Below are positions 9,240 to 17,526 of a DNA stretch of 64,000 nt, in pieces; positions within the stretch are counted from its first letter, which is position 1, and each line of letters begins with the position of its first letter. This DNA comes from Planctomycetota bacterium. Its GTDB lineage: Bacteria > Planctomycetota > Planctomycetia > Pirellulales > Lacipirellulaceae. The notes under the pieces were generated by a model. It did not search any database. It was not told the origin of the DNA and saw only the letters and a program-made list of their open reading frames with translations. The stretch lies in the NCBI GenBank assembly GCA_029781135.1, contig JAKOXH010000071.1, positions 62,001 to 126,000 on the forward strand, in the 5' to 3' direction. Made by a program: the position numbers and the translations under genes.

Positions 9240-9413
9240 GTGCAACAAATTGAAGGCAATCGAATAATCGAGGATTTCTTGTCCTGGAGTGGTGGATTTC
9301 CGCCAGATTCGGATCAGCAAGTCTTCATCTACTTGGAATGCTCTTGTCCAAGCGACTTCGACCTCGATGTCGCAAGATCGATTCTATTGAATTGGATGAT
9401 TACCGCAGAATAG
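9240..9413 (+). CDS. Hypothetical micro-protein in the restriction-modification island
   Basis: A 57-residue acidic protein starting at GTG 9240, seven bases after a textbook Shine-Dalgarno AGGAGG (9227-9232) and behind a good promoter at 9163-9191. The sequence includes IIEDFLSWSGGFPPDSDQQV and ends in SILLNWMITAE. It has no helix-turn-helix that I can see, so it does not look like a classical controller protein. It is convergent with the DUF4928-like gene (16 bases between stops) and divergent from vsr. I do not recognise the family. An in-frame GTG at 9234 sits too close to the ribosome site. Confidence 0.55.
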   Translation: MQQIEGNRIIEDFLSWSGGFPPDSDQQVFIYLECSCPSDFDLDVARSILLNWMITAE

Positions 9414-9429
9414 GGCGACGGCAACAGTC

Positions 9430-10353
9430 TCAATTGATCTCAATTTTGAGGCTCAAATCCGTTTCGACAGCTTCAAGCCGGTCATTATATCTCTGGATAA
9501 TTGCTCTTAAGACGGTGACGAAGGCCTGCTGATCGCCGCCACTTAATTCGATGATGTTTTGGGCGACAAATTCCTCAATCGCAGCGATCGTCATACGTTC
9601 GGCAATTCCTTGCGCCTCGGCTAGATGTCGCGCACGGTCCACCTGATCACGCGGAACCAAGAGAAATGGATGCATGCCGGCTGCAAGATTTGTCTTGCAC
9701 TTCTCGATTAAGGCAAGTCCCGGTGCGGCCGTGACATGGTACGCCGTCGAAGCTAACACAAAATCACCGGCTCTCCCCGTTTGCACGTCTCCCGCATGCC
9801 CAGGATTGTTTGGAATTTCATCGTGGGGATGTCGCTCGGCCAACTTTGCACCGACTAGGTGTTGCTCAACCTTTCCGCCAGAACGCCCTTTCGCCTCTGC
9901 CAGAATATTGCTAATCCAGGTTGCAGGGCTGAACTGTCGGTCACAGTTAATCTTAAGGTGCTGCCGAGCGAGCCATTCTTTTGCCCTCAGCACAAGCGAC
10001 TCAATAGCAACCTCTAGAAACGCGTCACGACTCTTGGGAGGTATGTTCGCAAGAAGGCGACCGTATTGGAATAATTCAAATAGCTTTTGGCCGTCCTGGT
10101 GACCTGCGCGGGTTGTTACTTCCTTCAGATAACGTGCAGGAATATCGTATTTTTCCAAGACCGCCGACAACCCCGATCGCGCGGCCTTGATCTCGCCGCG
10201 TTTCGATTGAACCTCAGAGGGTTCCACAGGGCATCTGCGTCGCAGATGATCCAAAACAACAATGCCGACAGCCACAGTGTTGCGTGAAACTTCTCCCTTG
10301 TTGGAGCACGCCTCAATCCACACGGCCAGTGGGTCGAGAATCGGATTCTTCAT
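9430..10353 (-). CDS. DUF4928-like protein, probable restriction endonuclease of the island
   Basis: A protein of 307 residues lying 15 bases after the methyltransferase, where a type II restriction endonuclease is expected. From memory it resembles the DUF4928 family, found next to C5 methyltransferases and vsr. The N-terminal half is helical and Arg/Lys-rich. The C-terminal half has GDFVLASTAYHVT (about 196-208), then LIEKCKTNLAAG (about 215-226) and FLLVPRD. No classical PD-(D/E)XK signature can be read, so the nuclease role is inferred from position only. The base composition is visibly more AT-rich than in the housekeeping genes around it. Confidence 0.65.
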   Translation of the reverse strand: MKNPILDPLAVWIEACSNKGEVSRNTVAVGIVVLDHLRRRCPVEPSEVQSKRGEIKAARSGLSAVLEKYDIPARYLKEVTTRAGHQDGQKLFELFQYGRLLANIPPKSRDAFLEVAIESLVLRAKEWLARQHLKINCDRQFSPATWISNILAEAKGRSGGKVEQHLVGAKLAERHPHDEIPNNPGHAGDVQTGRAGDFVLASTAYHVTAAPGLALIEKCKTNLAAGMHPFLLVPRDQVDRARHLAEAQGIAERMTIAAIEEFVAQNIIELSGGDQQAFVTVLRAIIQRYNDRLEAVETDLSLKIEIN

Positions 10354-10368
10354 TTTGTAATACGCTGG

Positions 10369-11865
10369 TCAGGCAACCGGAGACGGCAATCGCGACGCGA
10401 CCGGCGTTAGATAATGTTTGACGATCCACTCAATGGCCGGAACACAAACGGCATCGCCGAATCCGAATAGCGCCTTGTTAAGTGGAACATCGATTCGGTA
10501 GTACTCCGGCACCCCCTGCAAACGTGCACACTCGCGAGCGGTGAGAAGCCGGACTTGGTACTTACCGCGCCCGGCTTTGAAAAGGATTTGGCGACCGCTA
10601 CCTCCTCTTGGCGTGCGAAGGCACCCCGCGATACCGTCAGATCGCAACTCGGCCATACTCCGACCATTTCGAACACGTCGGAATGCCGTGGCATATGAAA
10701 CCTTCCGATTTTTGATCATACGCTGAGCAACCACGTTGTGCTTGTCACTAAGTTGCTGCATAAAATAATTGGCGCGATCTTCATTCCACCAATGCGGGTC
10801 TGAATCAGGCAAGTTCTCAACAATGCCTTGGAGCCTTGCAGTCGGTTTCGGCAATGGTGGCAACTTCCGAAGATTCCATAGAATCTGTGGATTTAGATTG
10901 ATGAACTGCACCAATGAATTTGGCCGTGCGGTACTTTCTGTTGCCGTCGTTCGGCGATTTTGTCCAACGCAATATGACGCAACGATAAAAAGGCGAGCGC
11001 GACTCTGGGGAACCCAATGCACGGCATTTAGGATAAACGCATCGACGCAGTAGTCCAACTCGTTTAGTGCGACTAACGCTTGCTCAAGATCGCGGCCATC
11101 ATTGCTCATCAAGAACCCGACAACATTCTCCAAGAGCACGAGTGGTGGTTTGCGCGTACCCATCTTGCGAAGAATTTCGATTAGTCCCCAAAATGCAGAT
11201 GATTCTTTACCGCTCAGGCCTTCCCAGCGACCAGCAATCGAAAGATCGTTGCAGGGAAAGGACGCTGTAAACAAATCGCATGTCGGAATTGAATCTGCAT
11301 CGAGCTTGTGAATATCACCTACCACCAAGTGATCATCATCGGTCCAGTTGTGGCGATACATTTGCGCTTTGTCGGTATCGATATCATTGGCAAATACTAC
11401 TTGCCAACCATGCCGTTCAAGGCCGAGGCGTACTAAGCCAATTCCGGCGAAGAACTCAGCCGCGATGAATGAGTGCCCGTTCTCAGAAGCGCGGCGAGCG
11501 ACCGACAACCTATATCGACGCGGTTGCACAGAATCCAACGCCAGAAGATCGCCTGCGGCGATTTTGTGGCGGTTGAAGAATCGCCGGACCCAATGTCGGC
11601 CGCGGAAGAAGCCGCGCGGTTTGCCGTTGGCGGCATTTACACCGATGTCGGTGGCGACCACTTCGTCGAGGCCATCCAGTTCTAGCTCAATATTATGGCA
11701 GACCCCGCTGCGCGGCTTACGAGACGGCCCTACGCAGTCGGAAGGGAAGAAATCGTAGTGGTCGCGAACGTAGAGATGGCTATTTCGAATATTGCCCGGC
11801 GTTACCCGCAACAATCGCCTACCGTTTCCGTTCGCGCTGTCCACAACCTGCTCCTTCATGCTCAC
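10369..11865 (-). CDS. DNA (cytosine-5) methyltransferase with N-terminal B3-like domain
   Basis: Methylates C5 of cytosine in a specific DNA site. C5 motifs are in order: motif I EFFAGIGLVRLG (about 137-148), motif IV SFPCNDLS (Cys205), motif VI LLENVVG (about 245-250), motif VIII SRARLFIVAS, and IX-X at the C terminus (RLQGVPEYY and GFGDAVCVPAIEWI). Before motif I are about 125 extra residues. NSHLYVRDHYDFFP and RGRHWVRRFFNRHKIAAGD within them look like a B3-type DNA-binding pseudobarrel, as in EcoRII and plant B3 domains. It starts at GTG 11865, seven bases after GGAG. ATG 11859 is the alternative. Its start overlaps the end of the ISP fragment by 47 bases. It forms an operon with the DUF4928-like gene. 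Confidence 0.93.
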   Translation of the reverse strand: MSMKEQVVDSANGNGRRLLRVTPGNIRNSHLYVRDHYDFFPSDCVGPSRKPRSGVCHNIELELDGLDEVVATDIGVNAANGKPRGFFRGRHWVRRFFNRHKIAAGDLLALDSVQPRRYRLSVARRASENGHSFIAAEFFAGIGLVRLGLERHGWQVVFANDIDTDKAQMYRHNWTDDDHLVVGDIHKLDADSIPTCDLFTASFPCNDLSIAGRWEGLSGKESSAFWGLIEILRKMGTRKPPLVLLENVVGFLMSNDGRDLEQALVALNELDYCVDAFILNAVHWVPQSRARLFIVASYCVGQNRRTTATESTARPNSLVQFINLNPQILWNLRKLPPLPKPTARLQGIVENLPDSDPHWWNEDRANYFMQQLSDKHNVVAQRMIKNRKVSYATAFRRVRNGRSMAELRSDGIAGCLRTPRGGSGRQILFKAGRGKYQVRLLTARECARLQGVPEYYRIDVPLNKALFGFGDAVCVPAIEWIVKHYLTPVASRLPSPVA

Positions 11866-12415
11866 GGATGATCTCCGACCGCGCGCTCAGTAACTGATCG
11901 GTCGTCCACTTCAATTTACTAAATTGTAGCCGCGTGGCAATCCGCAGGCGATTCCGCGTGGCAATTTCCAAGATGCGGGGCTCATTTGGCAACTTTGTGC
12001 CCGCGTCATTGATCCTAATATCGAACCGCGGTTCGACCGGCTGGTCGTTCTGGTAGAGAACGGCGGTGGCTGTGTCCTCGAAGATCGTGTTCGAGAGGGG
12101 GTAGCCGAGGGCGATCTTCTTGCGGATTTCGACGTCGAGCTTGTCGGCGGAGTCCTTGGCTTTCCAGTAGCCGCGGTGGAGGTTGAAGTCGTCGCGGAGG
12201 GTGCCGTCGGGGCGGACTTGTTTGCCGCGGACGCGGGTGGTTTGTTCGGGGACGAGGTGCCAGTCGACCTTTTTGCAGGTGGCGGCCAAGAGGTTTTGGA
12301 AGGCGGAGCGGATGGCCGTTTCGTGCGAGACTTCGTGGGCGGCGTAGGCCGCGAGTTCTTCGTAGTAGGTTTTGATTTCCTTGTGGGTCGGCTTGAAGTG
12401 ATGGGTGAAGGGCAT
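11819..12415 (-). pseudogene. Truncated N-terminal nuclease domain of a type ISP restriction enzyme
   Basis: Residues 1 to about 122 match the start of type ISP (LlaBIII-like) restriction-modification polypeptides: CKKVDWHLVPEQ, VRPDGTLRD (68-75), then NTIFEDTATAVLYQ. Intact enzymes exceed 1000 residues and continue with helicase and methyltransferase domains. Here the family match stops near 12040, followed by about 75 unrelated residues that run into the methyltransferase start. The family normally reads WEAKD at the nuclease site, whereas this copy reads WKAKD (84-88), so the catalytic Glu seems lost as well. Most likely a relic cut off when the C5 methyltransferase cassette arrived. It could still be translated and serve as the leader of the island operon. 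Confidence 0.8.
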
Positions 12416-12574
12416 GCCGGATTGTAGTGAGTTTTGGTAGGGAATGTCGAGAGGAGGCGCGAGGCAGCGCTACAGGATGGGTTCGCCGCGAAGTGGGAAC
12501 TCATCGATTCTGCCGATCACGCTTTGTTGGGGTGCCGTGGTGCGGACACCCCATCCTACTGACTCCGCGCCGCG

Positions 12575-12670
12575 TAGCCACGCTCGCCAGAGCGTGGAAT
12601 GCTGCTTCGCGGTGCGTCCACCGTCTGGCGACGGTGGCTACAAAGCGGTCAGGCTGAAGTCTGACCTACG
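12575..12670. repeat. Cluster of intergenic palindromes, including family B
   Basis: TAGCCACGCTCGCCAGAGCG (from 12575) and its counterpart ending GGCGACGGTGGCTAC (to 12641) form an inverted pair, each with its own hairpin. A family B unit (GGTCAGGCTGAAGTCTGACC) follows at 12647-12666. Confidence 0.65.
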
Positions 12671-12688
12671 TTGTTTGATGCAACGCGA

Positions 12689-14452
12689 TTACAGTTGGGC
12701 GACCGGCAGTTCGCGGGCGACGCCGATCGCGATTTGGAGCGTGCGATCTTTCTCCGCATCGCTGGCGGCGGCAGGGGCGCTCGCGGCGGCGTTGTCGGCT
12801 GCGCCGTTTGCGTTGCCGGGCGTGCCGCGGAAGCCGACGAGATAATTGTTGGCGGCCGGCAGGTTGCGGATGTCGATATCGGGCGTGATGCCGACGTTGG
12901 CAATTGGATGGCCGAGCGGCGAGAAGAACTTGGCCGTGGTCAGCCGGGCGCCGGCGCCGTTCTTGCCGAGCGGGAAGATGCCTTGCACCGAGCCTTTTCC
13001 GTACGACCGCACGCCGATGATCTTGCCGCGGCCGGAATCCTTGATCGCCCCGGCAAAGATTTCGCTGGCACTCGCGCTGTCGCCGTCGATCAGCACGACG
13101 AGCGGCACCCGCCACGTGCCGGGGCGATGGGCGCGGTAGCTAAAATTCTCTGGTTCGCTGCGGCCGCGGGTGGAAACGATGCCGCCGTCGGCGATGAACT
13201 TATCGGCCAGTTCCACGGCAGCAGTGAGCAGTCCGCCCGGGTTGCCGCGGAGGTCGATGATGAGGCTCCGCATGCCTTGCTTGTGGAGATCCCACAGGGC
13301 GTTTTCCATGTCGGCCGGCGTGGTCTTTTGGAAGGCGGGAATCTTCACGTAGGCGACGCCGGTGGCCGGGTCGAGAACCTTCACGTTCTCAAGGCTAGGA
13401 ACATCCACACTTTCGCGGCGAACGGCGAGGTCGTGCTGAGCCTGGCCGGGCGAAACCACCGTGACGCGGCAGGTGCTCCCCTCGGCGCCGGTGAGGAGCG
13501 ACGCGGCCTCGTCGGTCGAGAGCGATTGGGTCGGCTGGCCGTCGACGGCGATGATGCGATCGCCGTCGTGGATGCCGGCCTTCTCGGCAGGGCTGCGCGG
13601 AATCACATGCACGATGAGGAGCGCCCCGTGGTCGGCCTTCAACTCAACGCCCAACCCCACGAAGTTGCCTTCGATCTGCGAGTAGATGTCGCGGAGTTGA
13701 TCGGGCGTGAGGAAGGCGGAGTAGTGATCGAGACCGCCGGCGGCCGCGGAGGTGAATTCCAGCAGCGTCGCGGTTTCATTCACACCGGCGCGTTGACGGA
13801 CTAAACGGGCAATTTGGGTGGCGACGGCCGAGGCGTCACGAGCCGAGCGGATCGAGTACTTGCCAGGCAGCTGCGTGACTTCGGTGCGCAGCTGGTCGAG
13901 CTGCTCGCCGCGAATCCGCACGCCTTGGTTGCGGAGGAAATTCTCATTGGCCAGCGCGATATCCATCGCCCGGGCACCACGCTGGGTCATATCTTGCCAG
14001 GGCGGTTCGGTATAGTAATGGGCATCGATCTTGGCGAGCAGGTCGTTGTATTGATCGAGCGCTTGCTGAGCATTCAGCGTGCGGAGCGAATCGCGGAAGC
14101 TGCGGTCGTCGTAGCGTTGGTCGAGGCTGTAGTGCAGGCGGGCGACATCGAACCGGGCTTGTAAGTCCTTGTCTTCCGGGTACTCGTGTAGGGCCTCTTC
14201 GTATTGCGTGAGGGCGTCGGCCCAGCGGCCGCTGAGTTCGAGCGTATGGCCATTTTCCAGAACGCGGTGAACCACGTTCTGGATGGCATTGGCCGCACTC
14301 GCGACCGGTTGGAACTTCGGGGTGATGGGCTGCTGGGTTGCGGCCGGCTGAACGGGCGGAGCAACCTGGGCGTTGACGAGCGCGGCTTGGGCCGCGATGG
14401 CTACCCCTGCGATGAACGATGTTACGAAGCGCAAGTAAGCGAAGTGCCGCAT
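12689..14452 (-). CDS. S41 family C-terminal processing peptidase, secreted
   Basis: A serine protease of 587 residues with a signal peptide (hydrophobic FIAGVAIAAQAALVNAQ), so it acts outside the cytoplasmic membrane. A TPR-like stretch (about 60-110) is followed by a helical region, a PDZ domain (GLGVELKADHGALLIVHVI, about 270-340) and the S41 core. The catalytic Ser lies in DGDSASASEIF (about 455) and the Lys in SYGKGSVQ (about 485). It is longer than CtpA because of the N-terminal TPR part. The downstream side is a repeat cluster. It probably trims or degrades exported proteins. The substrate is unknown. Confidence 0.93.
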   Translation of the reverse strand: MRHFAYLRFVTSFIAGVAIAAQAALVNAQVAPPVQPAATQQPITPKFQPVASAANAIQNVVHRVLENGHTLELSGRWADALTQYEEALHEYPEDKDLQARFDVARLHYSLDQRYDDRSFRDSLRTLNAQQALDQYNDLLAKIDAHYYTEPPWQDMTQRGARAMDIALANENFLRNQGVRIRGEQLDQLRTEVTQLPGKYSIRSARDASAVATQIARLVRQRAGVNETATLLEFTSAAAGGLDHYSAFLTPDQLRDIYSQIEGNFVGLGVELKADHGALLIVHVIPRSPAEKAGIHDGDRIIAVDGQPTQSLSTDEAASLLTGAEGSTCRVTVVSPGQAQHDLAVRRESVDVPSLENVKVLDPATGVAYVKIPAFQKTTPADMENALWDLHKQGMRSLIIDLRGNPGGLLTAAVELADKFIADGGIVSTRGRSEPENFSYRAHRPGTWRVPLVVLIDGDSASASEIFAGAIKDSGRGKIIGVRSYGKGSVQGIFPLGKNGAGARLTTAKFFSPLGHPIANVGITPDIDIRNLPAANNYLVGFRGTPGNANGAADNAAASAPAAASDAEKDRTLQIAIGVARELPVAQL

Positions 14453-15060
14453 CGAAGTATCCTATTGGTTCACCGCCGGGCTGCCGCCGTGCAGCGCGTC
14501 GAACGATCGCGCGTTCGGTGGGTACACAAAACTGGCCTAGTGAATATAGATCACGAACCAGCGGTGGTCAAAAAAGCCGCCAAACTTTTTTGGTGATCGA
14601 GGCGCCGCCCGTTCGGTAAACCTGCTACACCTTGCGCCAACCGATGTGGAAAACGCCGATGGCTCGTAGAGCACCACCAAAACCGGCTAGACCAGTTTTG
14701 GAGCTCAGCGCTGGTAGCGGGCTTGTGACCGATATTCCAGTTGTGCGGCCGTCCGCCATTACCGGAATAAACGGCACAACCGATCTTGTTGCGCGGCGCG
14801 GCGAATGTCAAGCAAATCGTGTGGAAGGCCACGGCGAGCAGTTCCGAACTGCGGACAAAGCGGTGCTCGAGAGCACGGGTTGTCGTAGGACAAAGTGGCG
14901 AAGGGCCACCTCGGCATCATGCCGCCAGATGCCGGTCCATCGTCGGAGCCGGCGAACAACTGGATGAGATTCCATCCACGACCTACTACGCAGGAGCGGG
15001 GGATTGGTTTGCCGGAAGCGAAAAAGACAAAGTGAGAATCCGTGAACCTGTCGGCGGCGC
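14453..15060. other. Large gene-free region upstream of the S41 protease
   Basis: Part of a 1.19-kb gap to purH. No reading frame here looks like protein. The DNA has several local hairpins, for example CCAAAAC/GTTTTGG around 14680-14702 and GTGGCGAAGGGCCAC near 14893. It could hold a structured RNA or a decayed gene. I see no RNase P, tmRNA or 6S signature. Confidence 0.4.
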
Positions 15061-15160
15061 GTGGGAGAGGCGTCTCCGACGCCGATAACGCTGTCCAATG
15101 GAATCGCTAAATCGGCCTCAGAGAGGCCTCCCACAACACATTTCAGAGAGGCCTCCCACA
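15061..15160. repeat. Family A palindromic repeat, with an extra half unit
   Basis: Full copy at 15061-15133 (73 bp: two extra bases in the left arm), followed at once by a second right arm (TTTCAGAGAGGCCTCCCAC, to about 15158). The half-unit duplication suggests growth by slippage or recombination at the arm. Between it and the purH-side palindromes (15511-15554) there is no gene I can support. Confidence 0.85.
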
Positions 15161-15510
15161 ACCCATTACTTAAGCCGGCCTTACAAAGGTAGAATGGCGG
15201 AACGAGCGCAAAAAAACGCCGTCCCTTTGCGATTCGGCCCCGGGTTGAGGGGGGGACGGTGGCCCGAGGCGCACGTGGAAAGGGACGGCGAGAGGTGCTA
15301 GTTTGGCCGCGGCTGGGTGCATCCGGCGCAAATAGCACTGGGACGACGATGGTTCGTTTGGGCGGGAAACCATCGCCGCCGGTTCGTGTTCGTCTACCAA
15401 GGCTTACGCGATGGCTGGGTAGGTGGTTCGGAAGTTCGCTGAAAATTTTTCCGGCGGCGATTTTCGGGCGACTCTGAGGGTTAAGTCCACGGATGATCGC
15501 GTTGTCGCCA

Positions 15511-15554
15511 AATTCGCAAGAATTTGGCCGTCTTGATCCGAATTCTTGCGAATT
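15511..15554. repeat. Inverted pair of 14-bp arms upstream of purH
   Basis: AATTCGCAAGAATT (15511-15524) and AATTCTTGCGAATT (15541-15554) are exact reverse complements 16 bases apart. Each arm is also nearly palindromic. It could be an operator or terminator, or a member of a genome-wide repeat family. Confidence 0.7.
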
Positions 15555-15641
15555 CGGCTACTTTAGCGGGGCTGACACGGCTGCCCGCACCCCCTACCTT
15601 CAAGGGATTGAGACAAACGGTGGGCTTTTCGGGAGGAACCG

Positions 15642-17261
15642 ATGAATTCCCCTAAAATCGAGCGGGCGATTATCAGTGTCAGCGACAAAACGGGCCTGGT
15701 CGAATTCGCGCAAGGACTGACGGCGACAGGCGTTGAAATCTACGCGAGCGGCGGTTCGAAGAAGCACTTGGACGAGGCCGGCATCGCGGTGCGCGAGGTG
15801 GCCGCGTATACCGGCTTCCCCGAGATGATGGACGGCCGGATCAAAACGCTCCATCCCAAGATTCACGGCGGCATATTGTGCCGGCGCGATAACCCCGACG
15901 ATATGTCGGCGATTGCGGCCCAGGGGATCGTACCGTTTGAACTGGTGGTTGTGAATTTGTACCCGTTTCAGCAGACCGTGTCGCGGCCGAACGTGTCGGT
16001 CGAGGAAGCGATTGAGAATATCGATATCGGCGGGCCGACGCTAATCCGCGGGGCGGCGAAGAACCATGCGTTCGTCACGGTGGCGTGCGATCCACAACAG
16101 TACGGCGCAATCCTGGAGCAGTTGCGGTCGGCCGGAGCCACAACGCCTGAATTGCGTCGCGAGTTGGCCGGGGCAGCGTTCAGTCATACGGCCTCGTACG
16201 ATCGCGCGATCGCGATTTATTTCGCCCAGTTGGAAGGCCGCGTGCCGGGTGGTGAAGCGAGCGCCGTGGCGAGCGGTGAGACAGATGCTGGAGAATATCC
16301 AGAGACGGTTCAGATGTCGCTACAGCGCGCGGCATCGCTGAGGTATGGTGAGAATCCGCATCAAACTGCCGCCCTGTACGCGAGTAGCGACGCGGACGCG
16401 GGAACGCTGCTGCGTGCCGAGCAGCTTCACGGCAAGGAACTCTCTTACAACAACCTGCTCGACCTCGATAGTGCGCTCGCGATGGTGCGGTCGCTGCCGA
16501 TCCCAAGCGTGGTCGTCGTGAAGCACAACAACCCCTGCGGTGCGGCCGGTGCGGAAACGGTCGGCGAAGCGGTGCGGCGGGCATGGGATGGCGACCCGGT
16601 GAGTGCCTTCGGTTCGGTGCTAGGCTTCAATGAGCCGGTGGATGCGGAGGTGGCCGAATACTTGGCGGGGCCTGAGCGATTTGTGGAGGCGATCATCGCC
16701 CCGGATTTTACAACGGAAGCGTTCGAGATTCTGACGACGAAGCCGAAGTGGAAGGCGAACGTACGGCTGCTCAAGCTCGAACAAATGATGGTCCACGAAC
16801 GCGGCCAGCGCGAGTTTCGCCAAGTGAGCGGCGGCATGTTATGCCAGACGGCCGACAACCTGCGAGACGATGATGCCCAGTGGAAAGTCGTCACCGAGCC
16901 GCAGCCCACGCAGGAACAGCAAATCGATTTGCGATTGGCATGGAGTGTATGCCGGCATGTGAAGTCGAACGCCATCGTGTTGGTGAAGGACTTAATGGTG
17001 GTGGGCGTGGGTGCGGGGCAGATGAGCCGCGTGGATGCAGTGGAGATTGCCATCAAGAAGGCGGGCGCGCGAGGACGCGGATCGGTGCTGGCTTCCGACG
17101 CGTTCTTTCCGTTCGCGGATTCGATCCATCGGGCGGCCGAAGCGGGCGTGGCTGCGATCATTCAGCCCGGCGGTTCGCGGCGCGATGATGAGGTGATTGC
17201 CGCGTGCAACCAGCATGGCATTCCGATGATCTTCACTGGCCATCGCCATTTCCGGCATTGA
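15642..17261 (+). CDS. purH: Bifunctional AICAR formyltransferase/IMP cyclohydrolase
   Basis: Catalyses the last two steps of IMP synthesis. The N-terminal MGS-like cyclohydrolase domain (ISVSDKTGLVEFA, then GRIKTLHPKIHGGIL) is followed by the AICAR transformylase domain with the Lys-His motif VVKHNNPCGAA (about 288-298) and a conserved C-terminal FTGHRHFRH. At 539 residues it is somewhat longer than the usual 510-530. A Shine-Dalgarno-like GGGAGGAA lies directly before the ATG. No other pur gene is adjacent. Confidence 0.97.
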   Translation: MNSPKIERAIISVSDKTGLVEFAQGLTATGVEIYASGGSKKHLDEAGIAVREVAAYTGFPEMMDGRIKTLHPKIHGGILCRRDNPDDMSAIAAQGIVPFELVVVNLYPFQQTVSRPNVSVEEAIENIDIGGPTLIRGAAKNHAFVTVACDPQQYGAILEQLRSAGATTPELRRELAGAAFSHTASYDRAIAIYFAQLEGRVPGGEASAVASGETDAGEYPETVQMSLQRAASLRYGENPHQTAALYASSDADAGTLLRAEQLHGKELSYNNLLDLDSALAMVRSLPIPSVVVVKHNNPCGAAGAETVGEAVRRAWDGDPVSAFGSVLGFNEPVDAEVAEYLAGPERFVEAIIAPDFTTEAFEILTTKPKWKANVRLLKLEQMMVHERGQREFRQVSGGMLCQTADNLRDDDAQWKVVTEPQPTQEQQIDLRLAWSVCRHVKSNAIVLVKDLMVVGVGAGQMSRVDAVEIAIKKAGARGRGSVLASDAFFPFADSIHRAAEAGVAAIIQPGGSRRDDEVIAACNQHGIPMIFTGHRHFRH

Positions 17262-17267
17262 TCTCTT

Positions 17268-17290
17268 GTTCCCACGCAGAGCGTGGGAAC
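17268..17290. repeat. Hairpin repeat downstream of purH
   Basis: GTTCCCACGC, AGA, GCGTGGGAAC: a perfect 10-bp stem of a widespread intergenic repeat type, seven bases after the purH stop. It could stabilise the mRNA end but lacks a T run. Confidence 0.6.
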
Positions 17291-17526
17291 GAGGAAGTTT
17301 CTTTGCGTCTTCGCGCCTTGGCGTGAGACTTTCCGGCTCATTCTTCGCCAGTTGCGAATCGTGCGTTTCTTGCGCAAAATAGAGGTTAGCGGAACAATGA
17401 GGGACGGTTCGCGGCGTCGGCGGTTGCGCTTCGCAATGCTTCGTTCACGATGCTGTTAGCGTCTTCTTGCGCATGAATGCGCAACGCGAGTAAGCGCGCT
17501 GGCTTACGTGGTCTGTAGCACTTCCG

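Noticed and set aside
14808..15338. 176-codon reverse open frame in the gap before purH
   Set aside because: It runs through a family A repeat and its translation is dominated by repeat-derived sequence.
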